64,000 bases of DNA from Paenibacillus azoreducens (GCF_021654775.1 NZ_AP025343.1:3749501-3813500), one strand, 5' to 3'. Numbered from the stretch's first letter, positions 1-8,226 are shown. Notes: generated from the letters alone by a model not told the origin. Program-made: numbers and translations.

Positions 1-549
1 GATCTTCTGTCAGTTGTTTTCCATCAAGAACCCGATCAAGAGAATGAACGGACTTTATTTGTAGATAACGCAACGTGCTTAGAATTAAGACATCTATATT
101 TCAAAATAAAATCTAAGTTTGACCCAAACAATCCAAATTGGTGGGTACTAATTCCAGAGAATCCAGCAGGGAGTTTTAAAGATAAGGGGATTTCAATTCA
201 TTATTCAACAGAATCAGAAACTTTAATAATCCAGAAATTCAGTTTTGAATCTTTACCAGATCAGGTAGCTAATCTTTGCCGAGAGCGAATTCCTTTTACA
301 ATACATAAATCAACGATAACCTACGGGAACGATAATTACCAACACGATGAGGAACTTCCGTTATCATCCGAGAAAATCGCAGCCATATTTCATAGATACG
401 GGCATGAATTTGGAGACTATTTTTCCGAAAATGGATATACGGTATCTACTGTGAAGTTATATACTGACGATCTAGTAGTTATTGAGCAACGAGATTCAGT
501 TATAGTTCGTTTTTGGCCAGCCAATAAGAATATCGGTAAAAAGATATAA
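1..549 (+). CDS. Partial hypothetical protein (C-terminal 182 residues)
   Basis: The frame is open from the first base of the window and ends with TAA at 547-549, so the start lies outside. The visible protein is hydrophilic and mixed alpha/beta, with no signal peptide, membrane segment or motif I recognise; it ends in Gly-Lys-Lys-Ile. Codon use looks like a real gene and an intrinsic terminator follows 73 bases later. I cannot assign a function. Confidence 0.6.
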   Translation, partial: DLLSVVFHQEPDQENERTLFVDNATCLELRHLYFKIKSKFDPNNPNWWVLIPENPAGSFKDKGISIHYSTESETLIIQKFSFESLPDQVANLCRERIPFTIHKSTITYGNDNYQHDEELPLSSEKIAAIFHRYGHEFGDYFSENGYTVSTVKLYTDDLVVIEQRDSVIVRFWPANKNIGKKI

Positions 550-621
550 TGTGTTCACTTTTGTGTCAGCAGACATTTGTGTGGTATCAATACGATATAT
601 GTTCTTGTCGCCTCTAAAAGA

Positions 622-660
622 AAAGTCGGTTTTCCTGTGCTAAGGATTACCGACTTTTTG
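622..660 (+). terminator. Intrinsic terminator after the partial gene
   Basis: A 9-bp stem AAAGTCGGT (622-630) pairs with ACCGACTTT (649-657) and runs into a T tract. It separates the partial gene from the next one. Confidence 0.8.
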
Positions 661-771
661 GTTTTGGTATTCAGCTATTTACCTTTTTAGTAGAATGGGG
701 CATCCTGTCCGTATCATTTTATATCTCTTAATCATAGATTACAGTATCTCATATAAAGGAGTTGATAAAAA

Positions 772-1182
772 ATGGCACAAATTCTAGCTTATAACGTAAG
801 CGAGCCAACACGGGTTACCGATGGTGCTGCGATTCCGATTCCACTTACTCCGGCGGGTGTAGGAATTGCCGAATTCAACTTAGTAATTCCGAGCGTCCCC
901 AACTTTGTAGAGTTGAAAGCGATGGTAGGTATTCGCGGAGATTTTAACACAGGCAGTCTATTATTCCGGATTTTCCGTGATGGTCAAGTTATATTCTACG
1001 CACGGGAAGGCTTCGAATCCGCGGGCTCCGAACAATTTTATTTGGTTCCCATTCAAATGGTCGATCCTAATGTAACCCCGGGTGCTCACGCCTATACGCT
1101 GTCAGTTGAGAATTTAACGGCTGGTACCACCGCAACAGTTATTGGCCCGATTGTTTTCAGCGGATTGGCCGTATCTCCTTAA
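772..1182 (+). CDS. Small beta-rich protein, possibly exosporium ExsC-like
   Basis: A 136-residue protein starts at ATG 772 behind a good ribosome binding site (AAAGGAG, 8 nt away). It has no signal peptide or membrane helix and looks like a single beta-sandwich, with the segment LLFRIFRDGQVIF near residues 63-75 and TATVIGPIVFSGLA near the end. This pattern recalls the small exosporium protein ExsC of the Bacillus cereus group, a spore surface protein, and length agrees (about 137 residues). The similarity is from memory and the call is tentative. The gene stands alone between two terminators. Confidence 0.5.
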   Translation: MAQILAYNVSEPTRVTDGAAIPIPLTPAGVGIAEFNLVIPSVPNFVELKAMVGIRGDFNTGSLLFRIFRDGQVIFYAREGFESAGSEQFYLVPIQMVDPNVTPGAHAYTLSVENLTAGTTATVIGPIVFSGLAVSP

Positions 1183-1266
1183 TCTATCCACATCATCCGT
1201 CGAATCGATTGAAAAAAGAGAAAATGGCCTTTCATTGTTAACGAGTACGAAAGTTGAACGAAACGA

Positions 1267-1300
1267 GGAGCAGTTTTCGAAAGAGGCTGCTCCATTTTTT
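1267..1300 (+). terminator. Intrinsic terminator of the ExsC-like gene
   Basis: GGAGCAG (1267-1273) pairs with CTGCTCC (1287-1293), followed by ATTTTTT. Confidence 0.8.
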
Positions 1301-1400
1301 GATTTCCCTTGGTAACGTATGCTAGTCGCTATCGTGCATCCCCCTGGCCACAGCCGATGTCGCATATTTTCAATCGGTCAATTCTGAAAGACTCATTAGT

Positions 1401-1754
1401 TTATTTCGGTATTGATTCTCGGAGGCTCTTAGGAAGATTTTTGACAACCAAATCATAAGAGTGGTCAATCATATCAAAGACATCTGACTCTGCCAGAGAA
1501 CCGTCCACTATAATTGTATTCCAGTGTTCTTTGTTCATGTGGTAACCTGGTCGAACGGCCTCATGCTGTTCTCTCAAATTTTCGGCAATCACCGGGTCGC
1601 ATTTTAGGTTTAAGTATAAATAATTCCCTTTACTATCAAAAATAAGGGCGAACATTTTACCTGCAATTTTGAACACCAATGGATCGGGTCCGAAGGGATA
1701 ATCCTTAGTCGCCCCTTTCTTCTTTAAACAGTATTCAATGATATTATTCTTCAA
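1401..1754 (-). CDS. MmcQ/YjbR family protein
   Basis: The 117-residue product has the YjbR/MmcQ layout: an N-terminal helix with KKKGATKDYPFGPD, then KMFALIF, a middle strand with YLNLKCDP, and the C-terminal segment beginning YHMNKEHWNTI. The family adopts a CyaY-like fold and has been described as DNA-binding, but a physiological role is not established. The reading frame stays open further upstream to 1913; I chose TTG at 1754 because AAGGAG lies 9 nt before it and the family normally begins here (E. coli YjbR has 118 residues). The extra upstream codons are remnants of the ABC-F gene and a palindrome. Confidence 0.8.
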   Translation of the reverse strand: MKNNIIEYCLKKKGATKDYPFGPDPLVFKIAGKMFALIFDSKGNYLYLNLKCDPVIAENLREQHEAVRPGYHMNKEHWNTIIVDGSLAESDVFDMIDHSYDLVVKNLPKSLRESIPK

Positions 1755-1799
1755 ATCACTACATCTCCTTGGCCGATTAATAAAATTTGCCATGGTTAA

Positions 1800-1840
1800 G
1801 GATACATGTTTGTCCAAGGCTTGGACAAGAACATGTATCC
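1800..1840. repeat. Near-perfect palindrome between ABC-F remnant and yjbR
   Basis: GGATACATGTT (1800-1810) pairs with AACATGTATCC (1830-1840), and inside it TGTCCAAG (1811-1818) pairs with CTTGGACA (1820-1827); only two bases bulge. There is no T tract after it on either strand, so it is not an ordinary terminator. It sits exactly where similarity to ABC-F proteins ends. Confidence 0.7.
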
Positions 1841-1896
1841 CCAATATCCTATTTAAGCGAACCTTTCGATAACCATGATATTTTGCCAATCCTTCA

Positions 1897-2601
1897 TCAA
1901 TCATCGACTTCAATGATCAGATTAACGGTACGGTTCAGAAATTGCCTGTCATGGGAAGACATCAGAACCGTTCCGGGATATTCGCTCAGGTAGTTCTCCA
2001 ACCAGTTCAAAGCCTGTGCATCCAGATGATTAGTCGGTTCATCGAGCAGCAGCAGGTCAGGTGTTTCTATCAAGAGGGCGGCTAGACCTACTCTGGTTTG
2101 CTGTCCGCCCGAAAGGGTAGCGAGACGACGTTCCTCATGGAGATTGCCAATTCCGAGCCCTTCCATCACAAGGCGCGTCCGATATTCAATATCGTAGCCG
2201 CCGCGCTGCTCAAAACGACTCGACACCCTACTGTACTCGGCCAAAGACGCAGTCAATTCCGTGCCTTTAGCGGTTGTCATGATATCAGTCAGTTCGTCCA
2301 TTCGCCGCTGCAGAACATGCAGTTCCTTCTGCGCGTCATAAATATATTGGCGGATAGATATGGATTCACTGGTTTTCAGCGTTTGCGGCAAATAACCGAT
2401 CGTGATTCCGTTTATAAGAGAAACCTCCCCCTCATCAGGTTCCTCCAAATTCATGATTAATCTCAAAATGGTTGATTTACCGGCTCCGTTAGCGCCGACA
2501 AGCGCAGCCCGGTTGCCGGAATGAACAGCAAAAGATACCTGTTCCAATATTTGATGGTCGCCATAACTTTTACTCACACTATGAAAAGATAGGATCGTCA
2601 T
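1897..2601 (-). CDS. Truncated antibiotic-resistance-type ABC-F ATPase (first domain only)
   Basis: ABC-F proteins have two nucleotide-binding domains and act on the ribosome, in many Firmicutes dislodging antibiotics. This 234-residue product holds only the first: Walker A GANGAGKST near residue 38, signature LSGGQQ near 164, Walker B LLLLDEPTNHLD and the switch SSHDRQFLN near 215. Reading stops after IIEVDD because of a 7-bp imperfect tandem duplication (1894-1900 and 1901-1907). Removing one copy restores EVDEGLAK, and the other frame continues as DEGLAKYHGYRKVR, as expected for an ABC-F linker, before similarity is lost near 1856. The second half is therefore gone. The start has AGGAGG. 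A full attenuation leader lies upstream. The fragment is probably not functional. Confidence 0.85.
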   Translation of the reverse strand: MTILSFHSVSKSYGDHQILEQVSFAVHSGNRAALVGANGAGKSTILRLIMNLEEPDEGEVSLINGITIGYLPQTLKTSESISIRQYIYDAQKELHVLQRRMDELTDIMTTAKGTELTASLAEYSRVSSRFEQRGGYDIEYRTRLVMEGLGIGNLHEERRLATLSGGQQTRVGLAALLIETPDLLLLDEPTNHLDAQALNWLENYLSEYPGTVLMSSHDRQFLNRTVNLIIEVDD

Positions 2602-2650
2602 AAGGTTTACCTCCTCGTTGAACTGTACGATGGTTGCGGTAATCCCTATA

Positions 2651-2685
2651 CGAAAAAGGCTGCGAATGCAGACGCACTCACAGCC
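2651..2685 (-). terminator. Attenuator terminator in the ABC-F leader
   Basis: On the minus strand GGCTGTGAGTGC (2685-2674) pairs with GCATTCGCAGCC (2669-2658) around a 4-nt loop, followed by five T. The segment 2664-2675 is also exactly complementary to 2866-2877 upstream in the same leader, so pairing there would break this hairpin. A second, weaker hairpin with a later T tract lies before it (2773-2764 with 2742-2733, T tract near 2720). Confidence 0.8.
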
Positions 2686-2896
2686 GGATAGACCTTAAAA
2701 CACCACAGCTTAACATAACAAAAAAGCCTAGAATGAACTTGGACTTTACGATCAAATAAAAATCAAAGTTCATCGTGGTTTTCCAGTCTTGTGACTCCAA
2801 CATGAGTAATCTGATCAACCGGGAATGGACACACCATCCCCTACGACGTACCTCCTAAACGGGTAGCGTCTGCATTCCGTATCCTTTTGTTAGGGA

Positions 2897-2920
2897 TTAG
2901 GAAGCAATCAGATAGCGCAT
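2897..2920 (-). CDS. Candidate 7-residue leader peptide MRYLIAS
   Basis: ATG at 2920 opens seven codons ending in TAA at 2897, with an AGGTGG ribosome binding site at 2935-2940 (spacing 14, longer than ideal). It precedes the antiterminator element by about 20 nt, the place expected for a stalling peptide. No other gene product fits here. Assigned from position and layout only. Confidence 0.45.
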   Translation of the reverse strand: MRYLIAS

Positions 2921-2969
2921 GTTAGAACTGGATACCACCTTTCCTTGAGTTAAAATGTTGACATACATT

Positions 2970-2998
2970 ATTATATTGGCATTTTTTACGTTTGGCAA
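2970..2998 (-). promoter_or_regulatory. SigA-type promoter of the ABC-F leader
   Basis: On the minus strand TTGCCA (2998-2993), 17 nt, TATAAT (2975-2970). Confidence 0.75.
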
Positions 2999-3056
2999 CT
3001 TCAATTACCATGGAAGTGCAGCTTCTTCATAATGAAGAATATTTATCTGAAGATAG

Positions 3057-3830
3057 TCATGTGTTGAATTGGCTCACAAACTGTTTTATTCGTTCGTTCA
3101 ACGGTTGGGGAGCTTTCGTCGGTATCCGGTGATCGACTTCATGAATATAAACCAACTCGCTCATTGGCAATTGTTGATGTAACAATGTGGCGTAACGATG
3201 GAAGTGCTTGTCTTTTTCCCCATAAATAAGCAGGACGGGAAGTTCGATTTCCCGAAGTTTCGACGTACAATTATACTTCAAGCTGTACTTGTAATATTGC
3301 TCCGCATTACTGGCATTTCCTCTTTTCGCATCATGGAATAACTCACGGAACAATGTAATATTTTCAGCTTGTGTCCAGGCAGTGGATAAAGCGATCGTGC
3401 CTATGGCTCCGATTTTGGAGAAAACGACGCCCAAAGATATTTTATTTCTGAGACGCCATTCGTTCACTTCCGACATTCCGCCAATTACGATACCTCCCAA
3501 TGCCCGATCGGGATGAGACAAGAGAAACTCGAGCACAACCGAGCCACCAGCAGAATATCCGCACAAGAAAACCTTTTCGATGCTTAGCTGGTCCATCAAC
3601 TGCTTGATATCCTCTACAATTAAAGGATAAGTAACTGTTTGTTGGGAAGGTTGGCTCTTACCGTGTCCTCTGATGTCAAAAGCAATAGTTCGAAAATGAG
3701 GGGAAAGCCCTTGAATCTGATATAAAAAAGTCAAACTTGTAAGTACGGGCGGATGAATAAAAAGGATCGGGATTCCTTTTCCGCGATCAATAAAATTCAT
3801 CATGTAGCCATTTATCCAAGCTAAGGTCAT
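3057..3830 (-). CDS. Alpha/beta-fold hydrolase
   Basis: A 257-residue cytoplasmic alpha/beta hydrolase without signal peptide. The oxyanion segment HPP is at 26-28, the nucleophile elbow GYSAGG at 91-96 (Ser93), the acid is probably Asp207 in YGEKDKHF, and the base His234 in EVDHRIPTKAP. The family covers esterases, lactonases and C-C hydrolases, and the substrate cannot be read from sequence. ATG 3830 follows GGAGTGACGTAAA. The gene seems to be transcribed alone, upstream of the ABC-F leader promoter. Confidence 0.85.
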   Translation of the reverse strand: MTLAWINGYMMNFIDRGKGIPILFIHPPVLTSLTFLYQIQGLSPHFRTIAFDIRGHGKSQPSQQTVTYPLIVEDIKQLMDQLSIEKVFLCGYSAGGSVVLEFLLSHPDRALGGIVIGGMSEVNEWRLRNKISLGVVFSKIGAIGTIALSTAWTQAENITLFRELFHDAKRGNASNAEQYYKYSLKYNCTSKLREIELPVLLIYGEKDKHFHRYATLLHQQLPMSELVYIHEVDHRIPTKAPQPLNERIKQFVSQFNT

Positions 3831-3984
3831 TTTACGTCACTCCATATTCAATCATCGATGAGCTGTTTTTGCTCAATTATGATTTAGAATCTCCAGATAC
3901 AAGGAAAGTACTCCAAAAATAACGCTAAGCTGCCTTCCTCTGCTTATTGAATAAATGGAAGTGCCGCAAATATACAAATACGAA

Positions 3985-4012
3985 TTATTAAAGCTCCCTT
4001 CCGGGAGCCTTT
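3985..4012 (-). terminator. Terminator hairpin after helD
   Basis: GCTCCC (3993-3998) and GGGAGC (4003-4008) form a 6-bp GC stem extended by AAAG/CTTT; the T-rich stretch on the minus strand is interrupted. Confidence 0.55.
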
Positions 4013-4059
4013 GCCTTCATAGAAGTTTTATGTTGACGTGACCAACCGTCACCCCTATC

Positions 4060-6477
4060 TTATTGCTCTACCTCATACAAGGACGTATCCAATGCCTGAA
4101 TGAATGGAGTCCATTCTCCTGTTGCGTAGAGCAGAAGCCGATGCATGGCACGCGTGCATGCCGTATAAAACAGCTTTCGCTCGCTTTCCCGTTGATACGT
4201 CTGCGAAGAGGCGTCGTAGATTAGAACGGCGTCGAATTCAACGCCCTTGGCGAGATACACGGGGATTACCAATACCCCCTTTTCGAAGGTAGGCGTTTTC
4301 TTCGTTACAAGCTTTAACCCCTGGCATCCCAGGGACGTCAAGAGATCATAAGCCTCTTTGCTTTCCGCCGCGGTCTTCGTAATGACGCCGATAGAGACGA
4401 AGCCTTCCGCCTGAAGGGCCTCGAGGTGCTTGGTCATTCTCTCAACCCGTTGCTCGACGCTGCCATTCTCCGTGAGAAGCGGTTTCTTGCCGAAACGTTC
4501 AAAGGGGATGATCTCCTTGGCGTTCGGCAAAAGAGACTTCGTGAATTCCACAATCTCGCGAGTCGACCGGTAACTGCGAACCAGATGAAACAAGGTTGTT
4601 TCAGATTCGCCGTATAGCCGGATGAGCGGTGAATCCTCACCATACAATTCCGTTGACTGCGTATAGATGGCCTGACCAAAATCGCCGAGCACCGTCATGC
4701 GGGCACGGGGAAACATTTTTTTGATGAACTCATATTGAAACATCGAATAATCCTGGCCTTCGTCAACGAATACATGCCGTATCTCCGTGTTCGTCCGAAC
4801 GCCCTCGATGAGCTCTTTTAAATAAAGGTAAGGTGTCGCATCCTCATAAAACAATTCGAGCCGGCTGAGCTTATCCCTGGTCTGTTGGCAGATTTCCGGC
4901 CAGAGGGAAGGGATTTCGGCTTCATCCATCATCTTTTTAAAGGCAGCGCCATTTTCGAATAGCTGAACGTACAACCCAACCATATCTATGAATAACATCC
5001 GCTTCACGCTTCGCTTCAGCGGTTTGAATTGCTCTTTCACGATCATCCGGCGCAGCAGCTCCTCCTCCTGCTCGGCATAGTCGAAATCGCCCTCGTCCGG
5101 CCTGCGCTTGCTGTTCATCATTTCGCGGGCTTCTTCATATTGTTCGGCAAAGTCAAAAACGCCCCTCTCTTTGTGCAGTTTATGATACGCTTCGGCGTAT
5201 TGATCCTTGTCGAGATAATCGAGCTCTTCCTGCACCCAGAGCGCCTCACGTTCCTTGCTTTCCAGTAATGTCAGCTCATGCAGCAGCCACTCTTGCAGTA
5301 AAGCGATACGATTGGTCATGCGAATGGAGGGGTCATAGCTGTAAAACTTTGATTCCATTTGCTTGGCCGTGATCAAATCGCGATTCCGAAAACGAATGCT
5401 TTTGAATCGCATGCCCTCCAGCTCCAAACACTGCGCATAATTCCGGAGAGCTTGAAGAAAATGTACGGATGCCTTGTATCGGATCCCGTTCAACCGGGCC
5501 TTGTACCCTTGCGTTGATTTTTCTGTCAGCACGTATTCGATCTGATCGAATGGATCTTCAAGACGAAACGTCCCGCCGAGCCAATAGTCAAGATATTCCT
5601 GGAAGGTCGTCTGCTGCATGTTTTCTTCGCCCAGCTCGGGAAGAACGGTTGATACATAGCTGTTAAACATCGGATTAGGCGAGAAAAGAACGATTTGGTC
5701 AGCCCTGAGCCGCTCGCGGTGTTTATACAGTAAATACGCCACCCGCTGCAGCGCCGCGGAGGTTTTCCCGCTGCCGGCCGCTCCTTGCACGATGAGCATT
5801 CGGCTGTTGTCATCGCGGATAATGGAGTTTTGCTCCTTTTGGATGGTCGCGACGATGCTTTTCATCTGATTGTCCGCACCCTTACCGAGCGCCTGCTGCA
5901 GCAATTCATCGCCGATCGTTAAGCTCGTGTCGAACACGTTCTGCAGCTGCCCCTCACGGATCTGATACTGCCGTTTCAGCTTCATCGTTCCAGAGATGTT
6001 ACCGCCTGGAGTGTCATATCCGGCAGCTCCCGGGGAATAATCGTAGTACATGCTCGCGATCGGAGTACGCCAGTCATAAACCAGAAAACTCATGCCATCA
6101 GAATCGACGAAGGATGATACACCGATATAGACCTGCTCGCTAAAGCTCAAGCCGTCCTCGTGGAAATCGATGCGCCCAAAGTAGGGAGATGCAAGCAAGC
6201 GTTTCATGTTTTTCCATTGCTGCACGCGTTGTCGGTGGCTTCGTTCCCGTTCGGACAATAATGCTTCTTGCTGCCTGATGCTATAGAATGTTTCTTCAAA
6301 ATCTTCGTCCGTGCCCGTGTTTACGGTAACTTCCTGCCAAAATAGTTTGCGAATGTCCGCCACCTGCTCATACAGCCCGGTCACCTCAGGTTCCAGTTCG
6401 GTGATTCTCGCTTGCAGCTTCTCCATAACCAAATCCAGTCGGTCCTGTTCTTGCTTCCAGTCCTCTGCGTTGATCAT
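4060..6477 (-). CDS. helD: HelD-type RNA polymerase recycling ATPase
   Basis: An 805-residue UvrD/Rep superfamily protein. It starts with a coiled-coil arm (about 1-95), carries Walker A GAAGSGKT at 232-239, a long insertion domain, motif II VDEGQD near 590, and the C-terminal helicase half with YTACTRAMHRLLL. This arrangement and length match Bacillus subtilis HelD (774 residues), which binds core RNA polymerase and removes it from nucleic acid at the cost of ATP. It lacks the 4-Cys module and the standard helicase N-terminus of UvrD/PcrA. The start ATG 6477 is preceded by AAGGAG at a long spacing of 13 nt. Confidence 0.88.
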   Translation of the reverse strand: MINAEDWKQEQDRLDLVMEKLQARITELEPEVTGLYEQVADIRKLFWQEVTVNTGTDEDFEETFYSIRQQEALLSERERSHRQRVQQWKNMKRLLASPYFGRIDFHEDGLSFSEQVYIGVSSFVDSDGMSFLVYDWRTPIASMYYDYSPGAAGYDTPGGNISGTMKLKRQYQIREGQLQNVFDTSLTIGDELLQQALGKGADNQMKSIVATIQKEQNSIIRDDNSRMLIVQGAAGSGKTSAALQRVAYLLYKHRERLRADQIVLFSPNPMFNSYVSTVLPELGEENMQQTTFQEYLDYWLGGTFRLEDPFDQIEYVLTEKSTQGYKARLNGIRYKASVHFLQALRNYAQCLELEGMRFKSIRFRNRDLITAKQMESKFYSYDPSIRMTNRIALLQEWLLHELTLLESKEREALWVQEELDYLDKDQYAEAYHKLHKERGVFDFAEQYEEAREMMNSKRRPDEGDFDYAEQEEELLRRMIVKEQFKPLKRSVKRMLFIDMVGLYVQLFENGAAFKKMMDEAEIPSLWPEICQQTRDKLSRLELFYEDATPYLYLKELIEGVRTNTEIRHVFVDEGQDYSMFQYEFIKKMFPRARMTVLGDFGQAIYTQSTELYGEDSPLIRLYGESETTLFHLVRSYRSTREIVEFTKSLLPNAKEIIPFERFGKKPLLTENGSVEQRVERMTKHLEALQAEGFVSIGVITKTAAESKEAYDLLTSLGCQGLKLVTKKTPTFEKGVLVIPVYLAKGVEFDAVLIYDASSQTYQRESERKLFYTACTRAMHRLLLYATGEWTPFIQALDTSLYEVEQ

Positions 6478-6522
6478 ATTCCTGCATGCACTCCTTCATT
6501 CAAATTTGTAGGAAAAGAATGT

Positions 6523-6552
6523 TTGACAAACCGTAATGCCGTGTGGTAAGAT
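6523..6552 (+). promoter_or_regulatory. SigA-like promoter facing a short gene-free transcript
   Basis: TTGACA (6523-6528), 18 nt, TAAGAT (6547-6552). It points away from helD into a stretch that contains no convincing gene but ends in a strong terminator. Confidence 0.5.
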
Positions 6553-6559
6553 TAAATTG

Positions 6560-6681
6560 TAAATAAGATGGAACATTTATGACTTTTTATAAAATGAGTG
6601 GTTTTTAAATCATATCATAGTGCTTCTATGTGCGCAACTTATTTATACATATTTAAACCCGGCAGATTTGCCGGGTTTTTT
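6560..6681 (+). ncRNA. Candidate small RNA of about 120 nt
   Basis: Promoter 6523-6552 and terminator 6655-6681 bound a transcript with no ribosome binding site and no good ORF. The terminator could instead serve the SDR gene on the other strand, although its T tract is much better on the plus strand. Confidence 0.3.
6655..6681 (+). terminator. Strong intrinsic terminator
   Basis: AAACCCGGC (6655-6663) pairs with GCCGGGTTT (6670-6678), loop AGATTT, then T tract. It also ends the minus-strand SDR gene that stops at 6791. Confidence 0.85.
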
Positions 6682-6790
6682 AATTCGACTTATGCGCAAC
6701 TTCGTCAAATGCCTATCTATCTCCATCAACTATTTCTTAACGTTCTTCGTCGGTTCAATGCATCATTTTTAGCGGTCTTTTATTGATTAC

Positions 6791-7702
6791 CTATCGGTAA
6801 CCATCAGCATTCGCTGGTTTGCCTGCATCTTGTACCTCTACAAGATACCGCCAGCAGTCTGGCTGTGAGCCGTCAATATCATAAAAACCATACACTTGTG
6901 CGAGCTGACCGCTCGAAACGGAATGACCGTTCCACCGTGCAACTTCCGGATCTCCAGCTAACGCCGCAACGGCTCTCCCTACGAAACGGGGAGATTCTGA
7001 AATGATGAAATGAGGTTCTTTAGCAGCAGCATCCCGCCAATTTTCCTCCTTTACATCAAAGTGTTCAAGCATGATTTCCGAGCGCATCCAACCCGGAGTG
7101 ACGGCAACGGCGGTACATTGATATGGGGATAGTTCATGGGCTAAAGACTGGGCCATACGAATGACAGAAGTCTTGGCTAGATCGTAGAACAGTGATAAAC
7201 GGTAGTTTTTTGCGTTATATTCTGCGGTTCCGTCCGTTATCTCAACGACTAGTCCGTTATTACTTTCGATTAACAGGGGTAGTGCGTAGTGGCTTGTAAT
7301 GATATGCGTGTCAATGGCAAGACGAAGCATACGGAACCCTTTTTCAAGCGAATACTCCCACACAGGCACGTTCCACTCTGCCAAATTCTCAGCTCCCCAT
7401 ACATCGTTGACCAAGATATCGAGTCGTCCATGCTCGTCCTTGATGCGTGCAATAAGAGCTTGAACCTGATCGGGATCGAGGTGATCCACTTGAACCGCTA
7501 TACCTCTACCACCCGCGTCACAAACAAGTTCAGCGGTTTCTTCAATCGTCTCAGGCCGATTGTAATCGGACCGCTTCGTTCGTGTCGTACGTCCAGTCAC
7601 ATACACAGTGGCTCCAGCGGCTCCTAATTCAATAGCTATACCTCGCCCGGCTCCCCTTGTTGCACCTGCCACCAAAGCTACTTTTCCATTTAAAGGCTTC
7701 AT
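6791..7702 (-). CDS. Short-chain dehydrogenase/reductase
   Basis: A 303-residue classical-type SDR oxidoreductase. The Rossmann glycine motif GATRGAGR lies at 13-20, LDILVND near 94-100, and the catalytic YxxxK is Y173-DLA-K177. The usual catalytic serine region reads EITDGTAEY, so the active site is atypical. It is longer than the 250-residue norm because of a C-terminal extension after residue 250. ATG 7702 has AAAGGAG at 11 nt. The gene is monocistronic. Substrate unknown. Confidence 0.85.
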   Translation of the reverse strand: MKPLNGKVALVAGATRGAGRGIAIELGAAGATVYVTGRTTRTKRSDYNRPETIEETAELVCDAGGRGIAVQVDHLDPDQVQALIARIKDEHGRLDILVNDVWGAENLAEWNVPVWEYSLEKGFRMLRLAIDTHIITSHYALPLLIESNNGLVVEITDGTAEYNAKNYRLSLFYDLAKTSVIRMAQSLAHELSPYQCTAVAVTPGWMRSEIMLEHFDVKEENWRDAAAKEPHFIISESPRFVGRAVAALAGDPEVARWNGHSVSSGQLAQVYGFYDIDGSQPDCWRYLVEVQDAGKPANADGYR

Positions 7703-7860
7703 GAATCAGTCACTCCTTTTTTATGATCTCCCGCTCATTATAAACCTCATTTATGACAAATCATGTCATATATAGGCCAGAAGCGAAAGCTCACAATTGA
7801 ATCGGAAAAATTAAAGGTAACCCGTTTCGCATATGTTTAATCATAATTATATTATGTAAG

Positions 7861-7889
7861 TTGATAAGTTTAAGTAAGTCACATATACT
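7861..7889 (+). promoter_or_regulatory. SigA promoter of the 28-codon gene
   Basis: TTGATA (7861-7866), 17 nt, TATACT (7884-7889). Confidence 0.65.
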
Positions 7890-7932
7890 GATACTGTAAA
7901 AGTAAATTTTATGCAAAAGGAGATATTCATAT

Positions 7933-8019
7933 ATGAGCGACGTTCAAGCAATCGTCAATAAAGTGCCTAATAGCCGCCGCCCGCTGAATGAGCTTGTTTA
8001 TGAAGGGAAAATGGAGTAG
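7933..8019 (+). CDS. 28-residue micro-protein with its own transcription unit
   Basis: ATG 7933 follows AAAAGGAG at 9 nt and the frame runs to TAG at 8017-8019. It has its own SigA promoter and ends with a strong terminator, so it looks like a complete gene. The product is charged and soluble. Its second half, RRPLNELVYEGKME, resembles the N-terminus of GntR/FCD-type regulators, which often read RRPL-ELVYE before the first helix. So it may be a true small protein or the stub of a lost GntR gene. I do not recognise a known function. Confidence 0.5.
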   Translation: MSDVQAIVNKVPNSRRPLNELVYEGKME

Positions 8020-8066
8020 TCATTCCATCGTTTAAGCTTCAATAGAAAAACAAAGATAAACATTAA

Positions 8067-8093
8067 AAAGCTGGCCGCTTGGGCCAGCTTTTT
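8067..8093 (+). terminator. Intrinsic terminator of the micro-gene
   Basis: AAAAGCTGGCC (8067-8076 region) pairs with GGCCAGCTTTT (8082 onward), followed by T tract. Confidence 0.85.
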
Positions 8094-8226
8094 AATATTA
8101 CGATGTTCTTCCAGCATATGAAATTTTGATCTCCTAATAAAGTCAACTCTTCACTTTCAATACTACTAGAATCTGGCTGATAAAACATTTCCAAATCCTT
8201 GGATATAGAATTTAATGCCCTGGCAA

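Larger units (their letters stand above)
2602..2963 (-). promoter_or_regulatory. Ribosome-mediated attenuation leader of the ABC-F gene
   Basis: About 360 nt of untranslated leader separate the promoter from the ABC-F start. In order of transcription it holds a short leader ORF (2920-2897), a 12-nt antiterminator element GCGTCTGCATTC read on the plus strand at 2866-2877, a weak hairpin, and the strong terminator at 2651-2685 that contains the exact complement (2664-2675). Long leaders with a small peptide and alternative hairpins are established for antibiotic-induced ABC-F and Erm genes, where a stalled ribosome selects the antiterminator. The base complementarity is directly visible; induction by an antibiotic is inferred. 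Confidence 0.75.

Noticed and set aside
6598..6786. A 62-codon frame on the plus strand
   Set aside because: It reads straight through the strong terminator at 6655-6681 and has no ribosome binding site, so a protein is unlikely.
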